From Haliotis asinina (taxonomy: Eukaryota; Mollusca; Gastropoda; Lepetellida; Haliotidae): 64,000 nt of DNA. Below the pieces are notes generated by a model. It ran no database searches. It was not told where the DNA came from and saw only the letters and a program-made list of their open reading frames with translations. How positions within the stretch are numbered: position 1 is the stretch's first letter; the number at the start of each line of letters is the position of its first letter. Positions 1-15,700 of the stretch are shown piece by piece. The stretch spans positions 56,382,843 through 56,446,842 of the forward strand of contig NC_090282.1 of assembly GCF_037392515.1 (NCBI RefSeq), written 5' to 3'. A program made the translations under genes and the position numbers.

Positions 1-89
1 AGTCACTTTTAACTTTAAACAGTAATCCTCAATCCATCAGTATTTATACACACATATGATATTACAAGCTACTAACTAGCATCAGTTAC

Positions 90-768
90 CCACCCTGGTG
101 GTGGTGGTCTGTTCCGTGGCTAGCTGCTGAGACTGAGATCCATGGAAGGTGTAGGGATCAGAGGATTTCCTCTGCAGAGAAACACTGTGGGCAGCATGAA
201 GTGATGTCTCCATCACAGACGTCACATTAAGAGGATCACCGATACCAGAGTCCTTCAACAAGCTCACACTGGTAAGATTACCTCCCTTAGGGTCAGCCAC
301 TGAGCCTGAAGTTGAGTCCACCAGTGCTGTTTTCCAAGCCGTCTGCTTCTTGTTATCCTTGGATCTGGAACTCCTTGTGTTTGCCAAATTTGTAAATGAA
401 ACTTCTTTTGCAGACAAATCATCTTTTGAGGTGCTGGGTCTTGGAGTAGAAGCAACACAAATTTTGCTTTGGGATTGCATAGAGGCTGTAAGACCACTAC
501 TTGCAGCTGGTTGAACTATCATTGTTTTATCAGTTTGTGTAGCTTCTTTCGTCTGCACCTGATGGAGAAGTGTCCCCTGAGCATTGGTCTCCTGCCTTAT
601 GGATGCTGTAACATCACCATGATGAGTTCCATGCAGCTGTAACAAGCTTTGTTCCTGTAGTGAGCTTGACACATTATCTTCCATCATTTCTACATCCACA
701 TTCTTAGGCACTTCATAAGTCTCTGTGTTTTCATCAAATGGGTCAGGAGCAATATCTTTTCCCTGAGT
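90..768 (-). CDS. TP53BP1: TP53BP1 large exon, last one visible
   Basis: The acceptor AG is at 769-770. The frame is open for more than 220 codons and carries KEATQTDKT, which fits the LC8/DYNLL TQT docking motif found at the corresponding place in 53BP1. The frame meets TGA at 84-82, but two good donors lie just before it (GT at 93-92 or 89-88). I therefore read this as an internal exon that splices onward out of the window rather than as the C-terminus. The exact 3' end is uncertain by a few bases. Confidence 0.7.
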
Positions 769-3700
769 CTACAAATGACAAGAGTTTAAGTTGATATATA
801 AATGCACCATGACACTTGCAGTCATGACAGTAACATCATGATGTATTTTAGTGTACTGGCATATCTAGTATTGAAATTACTCTCAATTACTATATACGCA
901 TGACAATTGGCAGTGCAAGCAACAAACAAATATGTAATTTTCTGAATATAATTGATATTTTATACTTATCCTGTCTCATGCTTATTACGCTTATCTCCTC
1001 CCTCTATTCAAAGATAGGGGAACACTTGAAATCCCTTGAAGTTGCCTTCTAATTGAAGCCAAAGTACAATAAAACCACCCACCAGAAGTCTCCCTTTCGA
1101 GCCAATATGGTCACATGACCAGCCATGCTTGTCCCTCTCTCATAAGCCTCACACGAGAATTACTGTGAATTCAGCGTGACTGAGAGGGGCAGTTGGGAGG
1201 GCTTGATGGGTAAGTGTAAAATATCAATTTTATTCAGAAAATTACATATTTTTCCATATCCTGACTCATGTTTATTATGCTTTCAGAATCCAACGTCAAC
1301 AGCAGCGGGTCAGGCGTCACTGGATTCTGTTGACTGCCATATAAGTACGTCCAGTACTCCCACTCTTCAGGAACTATTATGGAGTAGTTAGTTTGCTTTG
1401 CAGGTCCTCAGTGTAACGGCTCTCATCCATACTGAGATAGTAGCGGGAAAGGGAGGCTTCAGGTGGGTGAGTGAATTGTACATCCGCTTCAATTAGAAGG
1501 GAACTTCAAAGGATTTCAACTGTTCCACTATCTTCACAGAGAGGGAGGAGATAAGCATAATAAGCATGAGTCAGGATAAGGAAATACTACAGCTACTCTA
1601 AATGATCTAGGCTAGACAAATGATTGGGCACATACAGCATCGTTCACCATATTTATCCAATCTCTATTGCAGTCTGCCATGAAGAATACTATATGTACCA
1701 AAGACCTTGTGACTACCATCTACTACTGAAGACCTTATGACTACCATGGACTATTGAAGACCTACTGACTACCATGGACTACTGAAAACCGTTTGACTAC
1801 CATGGACTACTGAAGACCTTATGACTACCCTGGACAACTGAAGGCCTAGTGACTACCATGGGCTACTGAAGACGTAGTGACTACCCTAGACTACTGAAGA
1901 TGCAGTGATTAACCTTATACTGAAGACCTAATGACTACCATGGACTACTGAAAACCGTATGACTACCATGGACTACTGAAGACCTAGTGACTACCACTGA
2001 CTACTGAAGACCTTATGACTACCATGGACTACTGAAGACCTAGTGACTACAATAGACCACTGAAGACCTAGTGTTTAACCTTGAATACTGAAGATCTTAT
2101 GACTACCATGGACTATTGAAGATCTACTGACTACCATGGACTACTGAAAACTGTATGTCTACCATGGACTACTGAAGACCTAGTGATTAACCATGAATAC
2201 TGAAGATCTTATGACTACCATGGCCTACTGAAGACCTAGTGACTACAATGGAGTACTGAAAACTATTGACTACCATGAACTACTGAAGACCTAGTGACTA
2301 CCATGGACTACTGAAGACCTAGTGACTACCATGGACTACTGAAAACCATATGACTACCATGGCCTACTGAAGACCTAGTGACTACAATGGAGTACTGAAA
2401 ACTATTGACTACCATGAACTACTGAAGACCTAGTGACTACCATGGAATACTGAGGACCTTATGACTACCATGGCCTATTGAAGACCTCATGACCTCAACA
2501 GACTACTAAGGATTTCCTCTGCTTCATGTTGAGTTTGTAACAAATGACTGACAGGAAACACCACGACAAGGATTCACATTTAGATTGTGACATCATCTAA
2601 TACACAAGTTGTTCATTTTTAAGGTTTGTCCTTACCTGACTCTCCAACATCAAAATATGTCACTCAAAGAAGTATTCACATTGTTCACTGAAGCTCAACA
2701 CTGACGGTACATCTTTAGCCACAGAAAACATCAACGTTACTCATTTTCACTTATTTCTCCACATCTTTTTTCCATCTCATTAAATGTTCATTTTAGCATC
2801 TTACACTAACAAATAGCTCACCTGTTCAAGCTTTTCCACACTGACATGCTGATCAGGCTGGGTCTCTGCATCTTCATCAATATGAGTTATCTCCCCTGTA
2901 CGAGATCTCTTCTCACCTATCAGTGACTTGGTCTCACCAGGTGGTGCTGCTTTCCTCTTCCCTCTAATTTCTATGTTGAAGAAATCCTCACTGCATAATG
3001 TAAAATAAGCCGAGATAAGCATCTGCAGCTACCAAGCAGGGGTCAAATACTTACTACTCTACGAAACGTAAAGATTCACTGTAAGAGTGGTTCTCTGCTG
3101 TTTTTAGCAATATTCTGGCAATATCACTCCAGGTTACACCAGAAATGGGCTTCACACATTGTACCCATGTGGGGAATCAAACCTGTGTCTTCAGCGATGA
3201 GTGGACGCTTCAAACATCTGGCTACCCCACCACCCCAGTCAGGACCACACAATCCAGTGATTGCTTTGTACAAAAACCATAAGTTGCATGGCATCAGTTC
3301 TTACCCAGAATACCCACTGTATGTTTATACACTACTCAACATTTTCAAGGGACAATGCCTTAAATCATACTATTCTTGTCCAAGTCTGGGCAAGTCAGGC
3401 AGCTGCATGCATACAGAAAGACAGGTCAAGTGACCTGATGGAAAGCTTATATAATATGTTGTATGACATAGAACCTCAACAGCTAATTGCACAAGCATTC
3501 ACATGACTTTGTATGCATAAAAGAGTTCAAGTAACGGTCTCCCAATTTCATCTCCATGTCAAATTGCTATGGAGTCGAATGTGACGTGTGTCATAGCTGT
3601 CCACCACTTCAGTGAAACTTACATGCATCAGAACACTGCAGACAAGGATCATAATCTCGGAGATACAAACTCAGGGCATTTGTCATTATAATTATTTGAA

Positions 3701-6700
3701 AAACATTAAACACCACCTGTATTATGTACGATCACCGGCTGAACTTGGAAAATATTTTTGTTACATACAATTTGTGTGACTACAAAATTCAGTTCCTACC
3801 TCTCCTCTGATTGATGGAGTTGTTGATCATCTCGTCTCCGCACACCAGATCGCGTCTTCTTGAACACATTCACCTCGCTCCCTTCCTCTCCTTCCTCTGA
3901 CATCCGAAGGTCAGGCTCTACAGGCAATGAGTCAGTAAGATAGGCCATGAAGCAGACCAGTTTCAAGTGGGTTGTATCTTGTGTTCGGAATTGATATAAA
4001 ATCTCTATACTGTGAAACACGAATACACCCGAAGATGGGTACGTGTGCACACAAGTGATTGAGTCAGTTGGGGTTTAGACTGCTTTTAGCAACATTCCAG
4101 CAATAATCATGGTGGGTGGGGGGACACTAGAAATGGGCTTTCCCAAATGTACCCATTTGGGAAATCAAACCCAGACCATTGGCATGACATGCAAACATTC
4201 TAACCACTAGGCTACCCAACAGTCCAAGTGAACTGAGAGGTAGTTCAAAAGTATTCAAGACAAGTATACTGCATTGAATTGGAAAACTACAGGCTTTAGT
4301 CACATGTTTCATTCAAATTTTATTTTCTTCACTTAGAGTCCTGTTAAGAGTATCATGTTTAGTTGATTATGAATTATTCATAGTTTTCTCACTTGTAATC
4401 ACGTTAATTCCTTATTTAAGTCAAAGGTAAGTGTTAGAAATTAAGTGGAAAAGTTTTCAACTTAGTTTTATGCTGCAGTGTTTGTGTAAGTAGATCCAAC
4501 CAGTTGGCTTGTGTTGTGTCAGATGGGAGTCATGAAGACAATTCCTCTTCAGTGAAACAAACACAAAGGTGTCAGTGTCAAGCGAGTTTTACACTGCCTC
4601 AAGCAATATTCCAGCAATATCATGGCAGGGAACATCAGAAATGGGTTTCACACATTGTACCAATGTGATGAATCGAACCCCAGTCTTCATCGTGATGAAT
4701 GAATGCTTTAACTACTAAGTTACCCTGCAACCCCCCTATCAGTGAAAGTACTTGGACAACCACTACGTCCACAGCATAATGCTAGTACATGTAAACTGGA
4801 ATAAATTTTTCAGAATGTTCAGGCTTGTCACTGTCACACATTTCTGCAATATTCATAAACATCCAAATGCTTAATTAATAACAAAATAACCAATAGTCAC
4901 TACTTTGTAATGAAAACCTGTCTAATCAAATAACAAACGACTGTTGTAATTGATAGGGTTGCCTATCATTAACTAAATATCGATCGATTGTCGACACATA
5001 TTGGAGACATAACTAATGGGAATGAAACGAGATATGATTTGAATGAATTATTATCAAAATGGCATCCTGATCCTGATCTAGAATCAGACAATAAATAAAG
5101 CCCTAAAACTGTATAATGTGTGACAAAATTATAACTGTTTTCGATCACATTTCTGATTATCAATTATCCTACCCATCCCTAGCAACTGGGAACAGTTACA
5201 CCATGAGTGTTGTAGTGCTTCTCCTTACTCTGTATCCTGAATGTCGTCTCTTCTGTGCTCTGACTCTGTGAAGCCAGCGTCGCTATAGACAGGGAAGGGA
5301 CAGGAGGTGCAGCAGCAGTAACAGCAGCAACTCCACCATCCCTGCAATACACAAACATGGTACTGTGCCCCTCAGCAAAAATGAGGCTTAAAGGGATGCA
5401 ACTATATCAGTTTTTCTATTTAACAAGAACTGTTGCCATTAATTCTGCTACATATCTTGACCAGATATTACCACCACGGCTCCACATAATTTGCATCAGT
5501 CAGCTGAGGGAATGTTCATAATTGGCTTCAGGGATGGAGAATGGTGGATGGGGTGGGGGTGGTGACGATGATTTTAGGTAGTTGGGGTATCATCCATTCT
5601 CTTCTGGTGAGGTACAGTTTTACACATGTGGGTCATCATTGAGTTTGAACATGACATGCAGACTTTGTACATATATCATAAGGGGGGGCCCTTTCACATT
5701 ATACATGCTTCCTCATAAAAATTATCATGAACCCCCTTCTACCCAGTCATTAATTAAGAATGGACCCAAAGTACACATTCCTCAACTTCTGAATCAACTT
5801 ACGTTCGAGGTGAGCTTGACGCATATTCACCCTTATCACACTGCGGAACTTGGGTGGGATGTATCAAAGCACCATCTTTAGGCAATGTCAGATGAAAACC
5901 ATCTGTGGAAAAACCACATCGCCTCTATATATTAGGAAAAAGCTTTAACAAATCACACATACAAACTTGAGAAAAGTTTCTGACATACCTCATACCCTTG
6001 ATATCTCTTACATTCCTGATGTAAAAATATGCAACATGTAACAGCGGTCACGCCAAAGACTCAGCTGAAGTGAAAGGCCATTTTAGAGACACCATTGCTG
6101 ATTTCACTAATGCCAGTTATACGATTTATAACTCTTATGGCTTCAAAGGAGATGAGGGAATATTAAATTTAGAATGCACAAGAACATAGCTAAGAAAATA
6201 TGAAAATAAAAATCTTTCCAGAAACCTGTTGACTAATGCCTCAAACACCAGGACTACAAGAGGGCAAGACCAATTTTACCATGCTTCCAGCAATACTTCT
6301 AACTATCCTGGCAGAGAACCCACAAATTTGGGTTTCCAACGTTATTGGGAATACTTCAACCCACTAGGTTTCCCCAATGATCTTAACTTGCTGTGTTATG
6401 ATGTGTTATGATGTGTTATGATATGTTATGATGTGTTACGATGTGTTATATGTTATGATATGTTATGTGTTATGATATGATGTGTTATGATGTGTTATGA
6501 TATGTTATGATGTGTTATATGTTATATGTTATGATATGTTATGTGCTGTGATATGTTATGATGGGTTATGATATGTTATGATGTGTTATGAAGTGTTATG
6601 AGGTGTATTCGTCACACACAGTGCAAAAGAACAATTTATATATCCTGAATCCTCACTTGAATCAGACGATGCTGACTTCGGCATGCTGGCTCCGGTTCCA

Positions 6701-9700
6701 TGTTTTTCTGCGATCTCGGGAGTGGAGGCAGCCTTTGCCTGACTGCTGACCTGGGCTGTAATGGACATATAAGATCATTACATCTGCTTTTAGAAATGTT
6801 TGTAAGAAATGTCTTTGAAATTGACACATCAAGTAAGATTTGTATCTAAAAACACAAGGTACAATAAAAACAACAACTTAATGACAGCATTGTTTGACAC
6901 TAACCAAACAACTTTTCTAACTGACCATGTCTGTGTGCCTCATCCAAAGGCATCTACACCCATTTACATCAACATAAAGTTCAAAGTTTTAAGTAATGGA
7001 AGACAATGAATGTAGACATGTTGATATGTATCTCTTGTGTGTCAAATAATTAGAGGGTCTGTCATGAGTAGATAATATGCCTTGGGGTAGATGTAGTGTG
7101 CAGCTGCTCACAGCCTGACAGCCTGGACGTTTACACAGACCATACCCCTAGTGTATTACAGGATTATGTTTATGACTCTTCTGCAGCTACCTGTAGGTGT
7201 GTGTGAGCCTCCTTGTGACTGCGACAGATGCAATGCCAGATCTTGAGAATCAGGACAAAAGTCTGATAGACAGAACAAAACATATACTTACACAAAGCAA
7301 TACCTGTCGGTAATTAAGCTGAATGAGTGAGTACGGTTTTACGCCACTTCTAGCAATATTACAGCAATTTTACTAAGTGACATAAAGTGTGTAAATTAGG
7401 AGATAAACAAAATGTGTTTGGCAATTTTTTCGGATGTTATTGAGTATTTGAAGCACAGGAATGCATTGGGAACTGACAGTGTCGGCCAACACATGTTTAT
7501 CAACATTGTAAACAAAAAAGCAAACCAAAAGGTTTTACTGTCTGCACTCGTTTACATCGAGTATGGGTACAGCAGTGACGTGTCATCAGCTGGCCGTTTC
7601 ATCAGCTGGTTCCTATGGTAGTATCTGGAGCCTCTCATTTGTGACGCCATTCTGATTTTACGCCACAATATGATTTAAATGACGTCACCACTGTGTACGA
7701 TGCAACAAAACAATTGTTTGTGATATTTCTGTGAGTCAATACGCAACTAATACTCTTGCAGTTTCTGGGAATCAAATACCATTTGATCATGTTTTTCAAC
7801 TACAGAACACAGTGACTTTTGCTTTACAATGAGAAATATCATGGTTAGGTTGTTGTTTAATAACACACTCAGCAATATTAGCTACATGGCAATGGACTAA
7901 AAATAATCGAGTCTGGACCAGACAATCCAGTGATCAACACCATGAACATTGAGTCATTGATCTATGCAATAGGTATACGATGTCAACCAAGTCAGTGAGT
8001 CCGATCACCCGATCCTGTAAGTTGCCTCTAAAGAAAAGCATGGGTTACCCCGATCATGTATCTGTATCATTAATCAACAAACAAATTGAAATTGAAAATA
8101 AGCTGGAGATAATTGTTTATGCTCATTTCAGCTTTTAACTTCAGAAACATTCCTCAAACCCATGTAAGACACAAAGGAATTTTGGACAACTACAAGGATT
8201 CCTGTGACAACTTTCAACATCTCAAGAGTCTAATACTGTCTGTACAAGTTGTTTTTGTTTGTTTGTTCACAGATTCATCTACACATTGTCATACCTCCTT
8301 GATCCTCGCTGCTCTGGCCTGCTTCTGCCACCTGCAGGGACAGTTCAAAGTAAGTGAAAGAATGACTTTATTTCTACATTGCACTTAACAATCTTCCAGC
8401 TAAATAGCAGCAGTCTGTAAATAATCGAGTCTGGACAAGATAATCCATTGATCAACATCATGAGTATCGATCTGTGTAATGAGGAACCAATGACATGTCA
8501 GCCAAGTCAGCGAGAATGAGCATCCGATCCATCCGTCACCCCTTAGGACAAGAATGGGTTACTGAAGTTATTCTGACCCATGAGACAGATTTACCCACGT
8601 ACAGATGTACTCATAGTATTTTTACACCATATAAACTTAGTTCCATTTCAGGGTCTGTGTTTAACCAATATGAATGGTAAGTCGTTAGGACAGTTAAGTG
8701 TTGTTAAGTAATTGTTTAAGTGTCTTTAAAGAACTGAACCTGTTCCAAACGCCTACCATGACAAGTTCAATTTCAAATGATTGGCCAAGCTGAGCCTCTG
8801 ACCTAACCCTTTGTCTCACTGAATACAGTCTCATTGCAACACACTTCAAGACAAGTTGACAACAAACCATTTAAATCAGGCGAGTTTTAATATGTTGCAT
8901 GGTGTAGTATTAAAATGACACAGTGTCAGTACATAAAACCTGGGGGGCTACATACATCCCACCAAAACAGCATGTTTATTTAAAACAGATCATACTATTT
9001 TGCATCAATTTTCTAAATATATTGAAATGTACCTTCGACTGTGATGGGCCCCTGCTCTGAGTGTGCTGTGACGATCCCCTGCCATCTGATCCCCTGCCAT
9101 CTGCTGGCTGTGACACTGTGTATACAAGGTGCAGTGATTCCCCTTGAGTTTCTTCGCCTGCCAGAGTCCTTATGTTAGTGTCCAGCAAAACCACCTCATC
9201 CTAAAACAGGAAATCCACAACAATCACTTACTAGAACTGTCTCCTAATCCTTCAAGAATCCATTTTGAGAAGTAATAACTTTTATAACAACTGCTACTAT
9301 GTTATGCAAAGGCATATCAAGTATGAGCAAAAGTGGAAATGGTATTACAAATACATGGTCAACAGAATTTTCAGATAATACTGTGATTCTCTGATCCCTC
9401 ATGGATGACAATTACGTCTAACAAACCTCTTCCTTTTCAGCTCCTGTGTCCTCCACAGTGACTATTAGGTCAGGATGTCTATCTTTTACTGTGATTGGGT
9501 CATCAGCATTGGACGGAGGTGGCAGTCTTTCACGATGTTCCCTGGAGTACCTCTTGGAATGCTGGAAAGGGAAATCAATGGTAATAGTTCTAGCTGATGA
9601 GTTTGACTCCAGTCTAAGTAAAGTTAGGCTCATTATTATTTGCTGCAGAGTACAACAAACCCTAGTAAAAGTTCACATCAGATAATCCTTGAGCGACCTA

Positions 9701-12700
9701 TCACTGTCCAGTCAAATGCGATACGGCAGAACAGATTTAACCAATCAGACCATGACTCCTATTTACGGTTTGACAGGACTTCCACGGTCAATGGCACTGA
9801 TCTCTCTGCAAACAAGACCCCACATAAAACAGATATTTGACCTACAATATATGCCTTTATGGCTTTCTGATGACATGGTTACCATTAGGTAATATTTCAG
9901 CAAGCTGACATCTTTGAATATTGACAAAAATGTTACTTTCAGCGATTGGTTACTCACTGTGGCATGCTACTAGTGCATCACCAGGAATCAATGGTACAGA
10001 AAATAGCATTCTGATCATTCGAGTACAAACCTTTTCATGAAAAAGTTCAAAACGTAAGTGAAAATGTCAGCTTTCACAATTTGGTCTTACTGGTCAAGGT
10101 TAGCTGATGTGACCTTCTAACTAGGGTTCGTTAGACACAGCATAGCAGCATAACAAATAATACTGAGCCAAAATTCACACATTTAGCAACATACAAGCAA
10201 AATCGCAGAAGGGCAGACCAGAAATGGGCTTCGCACATTGTACCAAGCTGAACGTAAGTCTTCAGCATGACGAGCAAATGACTAAGCTATCCTAACACCC
10301 CTTCTGATTAAGTACTATACATAACACACATTAATATTTACACTGACATGTCAATATTACTTGATGGCAGCAGGGAAACACTGGAGTTAGGGTCAGATAA
10401 TCCAGTGACTGCTATCATAAGGATCAATGGGCTAAGGCATCAAGTCAAAACACACAAAGTGCTGCATGACAAACAGGTTGATGGGGATCCATTCTAAAAC
10501 TGAATGAAATATTTTTTTAGATTTTTTTTTCAATTAGTTACACCACGTAACTGTGGACAATGTCATTGCACATCACTGTAAATTCCCATGAACAAATTTA
10601 CCCTGTCTTCAGCTTCCAGTGTCCTGTCAATGTCTGGGTTGTAGGCACACTCATCTGGAGGACAAAAAGTGATGTAAGTGAGTGAGTTTAGTTTTCACAC
10701 AACATTCAGCAACATTACAGGTATATGTGGTGGTCTGTAAATAGAGAGTGAGTGAGTTTCATTCTATGCCACTTTTAGCAATATTCCAGAAATATCATGG
10801 CGGGGGAGACCAGATATGGGCTTCACACATTATGAACATGTGGAGAATCAAACCCGAGATTTTGGCATGACTTGCATTTGGCCAAAAGGCTACCCCACCA
10901 CTTCCGGTCTGAAAATAAATGAGTCTGGACCAGACAATCAAGTGATCAAGAGCATGAGCATTGACATACACAATTGGGATACAATGACGCGTCAAGCAAG
11001 TCAGCAAAACTGACCACCCAATCCCGTTTGTTGCCTCTTACAACAAGCATGGGCTACAGAAGTTCAATTCTAACCTGGATCTCCATGGGTGAAGTGTTGA
11101 AAGCATGACAGATGGAAACACTTGGCATCTAGTTTTGCTGATGCAGTCTTCACTTTATTCTAGTAAAATCTGTTCTGACAGTATCTACTCATCAAACATT
11201 GTTACACAAATACACCAAATTTAGATAAGTCTGAACATCACATTGGAGACAGAAGTCACTTCTTGTCAACTCAGCTACATGAGAAATAGCAAGGTTGGAT
11301 CTAACAACAGTTTCAGACATCTTCTGATCACAAAATTGTTTGAAGTTCTTTTGGGGGGTATGTTTTAACTGAATCATTGGTAGATCAGGATATGGCATGT
11401 GTACAATGGATTGCTATTTCCAGCTTAGTTTACAAGGAATACACACAAAATTACTAATCTAAACTATCTGATTTCAGGTGCGGTGAAATGGGTGTTTAAT
11501 GCCGTACATCAGGATATTTTGTTCATATGACGTGTATGTGCCATTGCGTGTGTATGTGTGTCTGCTTGTACTAGACCTGACTTTAGCTGTTCATATCATG
11601 CAAGGTCATTGACATACCATGCCATAGTTTAGCGGGAATACCCCACTCAGGCACATAAACAACCAGTCCTTGTTGCACCCATTAATGCCTAACGCCAGGC
11701 AGGAACCAACAAGTCCCATATGTTAAGGTATTTTGGTATCACGTCACCGGAGATTGAACCCATGATTGTCTGGACAGACGCTCTAACCAGTACACCACAG
11801 AGGCAGTCTTGGTATACAGAACAATGCTAACAGAATAGAGATAACATGTCTAGTATATTTATTGACAGAGCAGAGTTCATGATTTAATATCTGAATATTT
11901 AGTGATCATATGAGCTAGTGTCCTTGTAACAAACACTATCACAGAGTATGGGGGTGACCTTAGCTCACCTGGTTCGGCCTCCCCAGCAGTCGGTGAGCTT
12001 GGTATGATGACAGGAATGTCCCCATATGCCTCAGGTGAAGGGGCCAATACGTCTCTGGAGAGAGAAACACAGTACAGAGAAAAATTTATGTGCTGCATGA
12101 AAAGCTTGACATAGTGATGCCAGGTGCATCTCTACACATACAGAAGTTAAATCAGGACTGAAACGGTTATAATAACTCATGAATGACAAATGTTGACGTA
12201 TTTCATGGATTTGTTTAATAGAGGTGTGACAATACAGAAAATTCATGATACAATACGTATCATGATATTTTGGAGCAATATGATACAGTTTGATACACAC
12301 CATGATATGCTATCTTTAGCTATTTTCTTTAGAAACATGTATTTTGACATCAAGGAATAGCGTAGATTTTGGCATAACTGTCAAATTCTAGTGACAATTA
12401 ACAATTTTGAGGTCAATGATACATATCATGATACGAAAAAAGAGCATTGAAATATTTATTGTCCAATAAAGTATCACAATTATCGATTCTACTATATATC
12501 ATCACAGCTCCATTGTTCATGTACACAAGTACACCAAAACCAAGGCCAGTTAGGGTATGTCACAGCGTATCCAACAACTGTAAAGTCTGTATGCCATAAG
12601 TAGTAGGTCTCATTCCACATTTTCAGGATACAATTTCAGTTCTTTTTCTGCACCAGGAGCAACTAATTAAACTGCACCATCAAACAATATTGGCTGCACT

Positions 12701-15700
12701 GTCATGAACAATCCTATTGCTATCACTGACAGCAGACGATTGATACCCAATCATCAACTTGTTTAATAAAATAGTGTTACACAGAAGGTCATATACAGAG
12801 ATGCCAACCCCAAATAGGGTTGTGTCAATGTTCAAAATTAGTAGTTTGACTATAAAATTTGTAGTCAACTAAATAAACAAAATCAAGATGGAATCTGAGA
12901 AAAATAATGAATGGTATTACGGCCACATGATTAAATTATTTCTGTCGAAACTAAATGTGTCAAATCACTAAAATTATGTTTGTTACTTGCAATCATTCCA
13001 GTTCAAATATGTCATTAAATATGTTAAATGGAAAGTACATGAAGTCCAAAAATGTATTTCATCATTGCAAATATATGTTTTTGTTTATATATCCAAATTT
13101 TAATGCATTATAATCAAATATTCATAGGATTCCTAGTGGAATCGTATTGGCGTAGTTTGAAGTTAAAATTCGTAGCGACTTTGATTAAATCGTAGAGGTT
13201 GGCATCTCTGCATATAGTATCCTCTATTTATGAGTCCTTATATTTGTCTTAAAGTAGCCAAGAATGAGTAATGGACTGAACTACTCACAGACTTTCATCC
13301 ACAGTCTCCACCACTCTCACAGGTTCACAGGACAACTGCAGGCTGCTCAAATGTTCTGATGGAGTGGATACAATATGTTCTGCAATCCAACCAAGCAATT
13401 ACTTTAATTATATTGTCAGGTATTATTTACATGAAATATCAACTACATTATCAGATAAAGGTGTAATGAGTGGTTTAAAATGACCGTTTCATCAATGAAA
13501 CCACAAGGAAAATCCATCTCCAGTGTGCAAAATTTACACTAGTCCTATGGCTCCTTCCAGTAAAAGCTCATCAGGACCACTAGATAATAGTTTGCAGTGG
13601 TTCTAGTGACCAGTGAATTTCGTATTGATAGTTAAGTAAATCTACAAATGTTATTTTGGACCAGTGAAGTACAGACAAGACAACTAGTTATTGTCCACTC
13701 ACTGGTCCTGTGGTCTAGTGGTAAATTTTGAAAGGTTTCTTTCCCTTGATCTCACAATGGACAGGTACTGACAATATCATGTCTGATATACGAGGGTATG
13801 TAAATAAGTTTTGAGCCTTGAGCATTTTTCATACCCATGTGTCACAGCCTATGGTACGACATTGAACCTTGGGGTGTAGCCGATGTCATATATAAGTTTT
13901 GGTATCCTACTCTCAGAAGTCATTGAACAGCTCACATTGACAGAAAGAGAACCACCTCACGGCAGTGAAAATGAGATAAAAACGAATATAGAGCAGTAAT
14001 TAAGTTTTCAGTTCTTGAAGGAAACTCGGTGAAAAACATTGAAGAAAGGCTTTCAGCAGTTTGTGAGAAGTCTTCCCCTTCATCTGCTACCATCAAATGA
14101 TCAATGAATTTGAGCATGGTAGAGAGAGTCTTGAAGATTACCCCCGTCCAGGTCGCCCAACAACAAGCACTAGTCAGGAAAACATTGACAGAGTGCATAG
14201 ACTTGTGCTGGAAAATCGTCAAATCACACGCCATGAGTTAGAGGAAACCACAGGCATTTCACACAGATCCATCGAGACAAATCTTCATGAACATCTCGTC
14301 ATGTCTAAGGTGTGCGTAAGATGGGTGCCAAGAATGCTTACAGATGAAATGAAGCAAACAAGGGTCACCATAAGCAACTCCATGCTAACCAGATACAACA
14401 AGAATCCAGAAGATTTTCACTTTAGGCTAGTAACCTGTGATGAAACCTGGATCCACCACTATGATCCTGAGAGCAAACAAGAATCCATAGAATGGAAACA
14501 TGTCACTTCTCCCAGGACCGAAAAGTTCAAAGCCTCCAGATCAGTGCAGAAGGTAATGGCGACAGTCTTCTGGTATAGCAAAGGCATCATCCACATAGAT
14601 TACTTACCAAAAGGAAGAACAATGAATGGGGAATATTACGCTAACTTGTTGAGGCAAGTGCGACAGTCAATCAAGGAGAAGCCCCGGGGCAAGATCAGAC
14701 GTGGTATTCTTCTACATCAAGACAATGCTCCAGTACACACCTCTCGCGTTGCAGCCGCTGCTGTCCAGGAATGCGGGTACGAAATCTTGCCGCATCCCCC
14801 CTACTCTCCAGACCTGGCACCAAGTGATTACCATCTGTTCCCAAATCTCAAGAAACACTTGCATGGTCGTAGATTTCAGGATGACAATGCGCTTATTGCT
14901 GCTACTGAGGCTTGGTTTGAGGACCAAAATGGCGCCTTCTACAGAGATGGCATCAGCGACTGGCAGAAAAGATGGAACAAGTGTCTTGACTCACAAGGGG
15001 ACTATGTGGAAAAATGAATGTGGTTCATACCAATATTTTGTGTTTTTCTATGCAAGCCTCAAAACTTATTGACATCCCCTCGTATTTCCAATATGATACA
15101 TGATATGTGTTGCATCTCGCCACTAAAAGTACCAGCGCTGTACAGTTTATATGTTCAAAGGGAACCATGTGACCATTACTCTATTGTTTACACATGTATC
15201 ACTGTGTATCACTTCTGAATTCATGACTAGGATCAAGATGTACAAATGATAAAGGGCAATAAAAAAAAATTGGACATATATTCCTGGCATTGACATTAAT
15301 ATTTGTTTATATTACAATTGTAAAAGTAACAGGTAGGTATAAAGGTGTTTGGAACATGTAAGACATTTGTGGTCAGTTGAAGCATGAGTCATTTATAAAT
15401 GAATCTAATCAGGAAAATAGTTTTTCATATCCAGACTGAGGTCATCACTAAGGAGTTGCCAATCACAAACTTGGAAATCGATGTCACAGTTTCTCACATG
15501 GGTTTCAACTGGTGCCATTAAGCTGAAACACTGCTGATTGTGGCATTAAACATCAAACAACACCAATCACGTGGGTGAGTGAGTGAGTGAGTTTAGTTTT
15601 ACGCCGCACTTAGCAATATTCCAGCTATATGGCAGCCATCTGTAAATAATCTGGTCTGGACAGACAGTCTAGTGATCAACAACATGAGCATCGATTTGCA

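Noticed and set aside
1690..2515. CRISPR-like array
   Set aside because: Units are contiguous, with no spacers of unique sequence, and the genome is animal.
8261..8372. Plus-strand exon between a good acceptor and GTAAGTG donor
   Set aside because: The minus-strand 37-bp exon at 8331-8295 fits the phase of both neighbouring TP53BP1 exons; the plus-strand signals have no partner exons.
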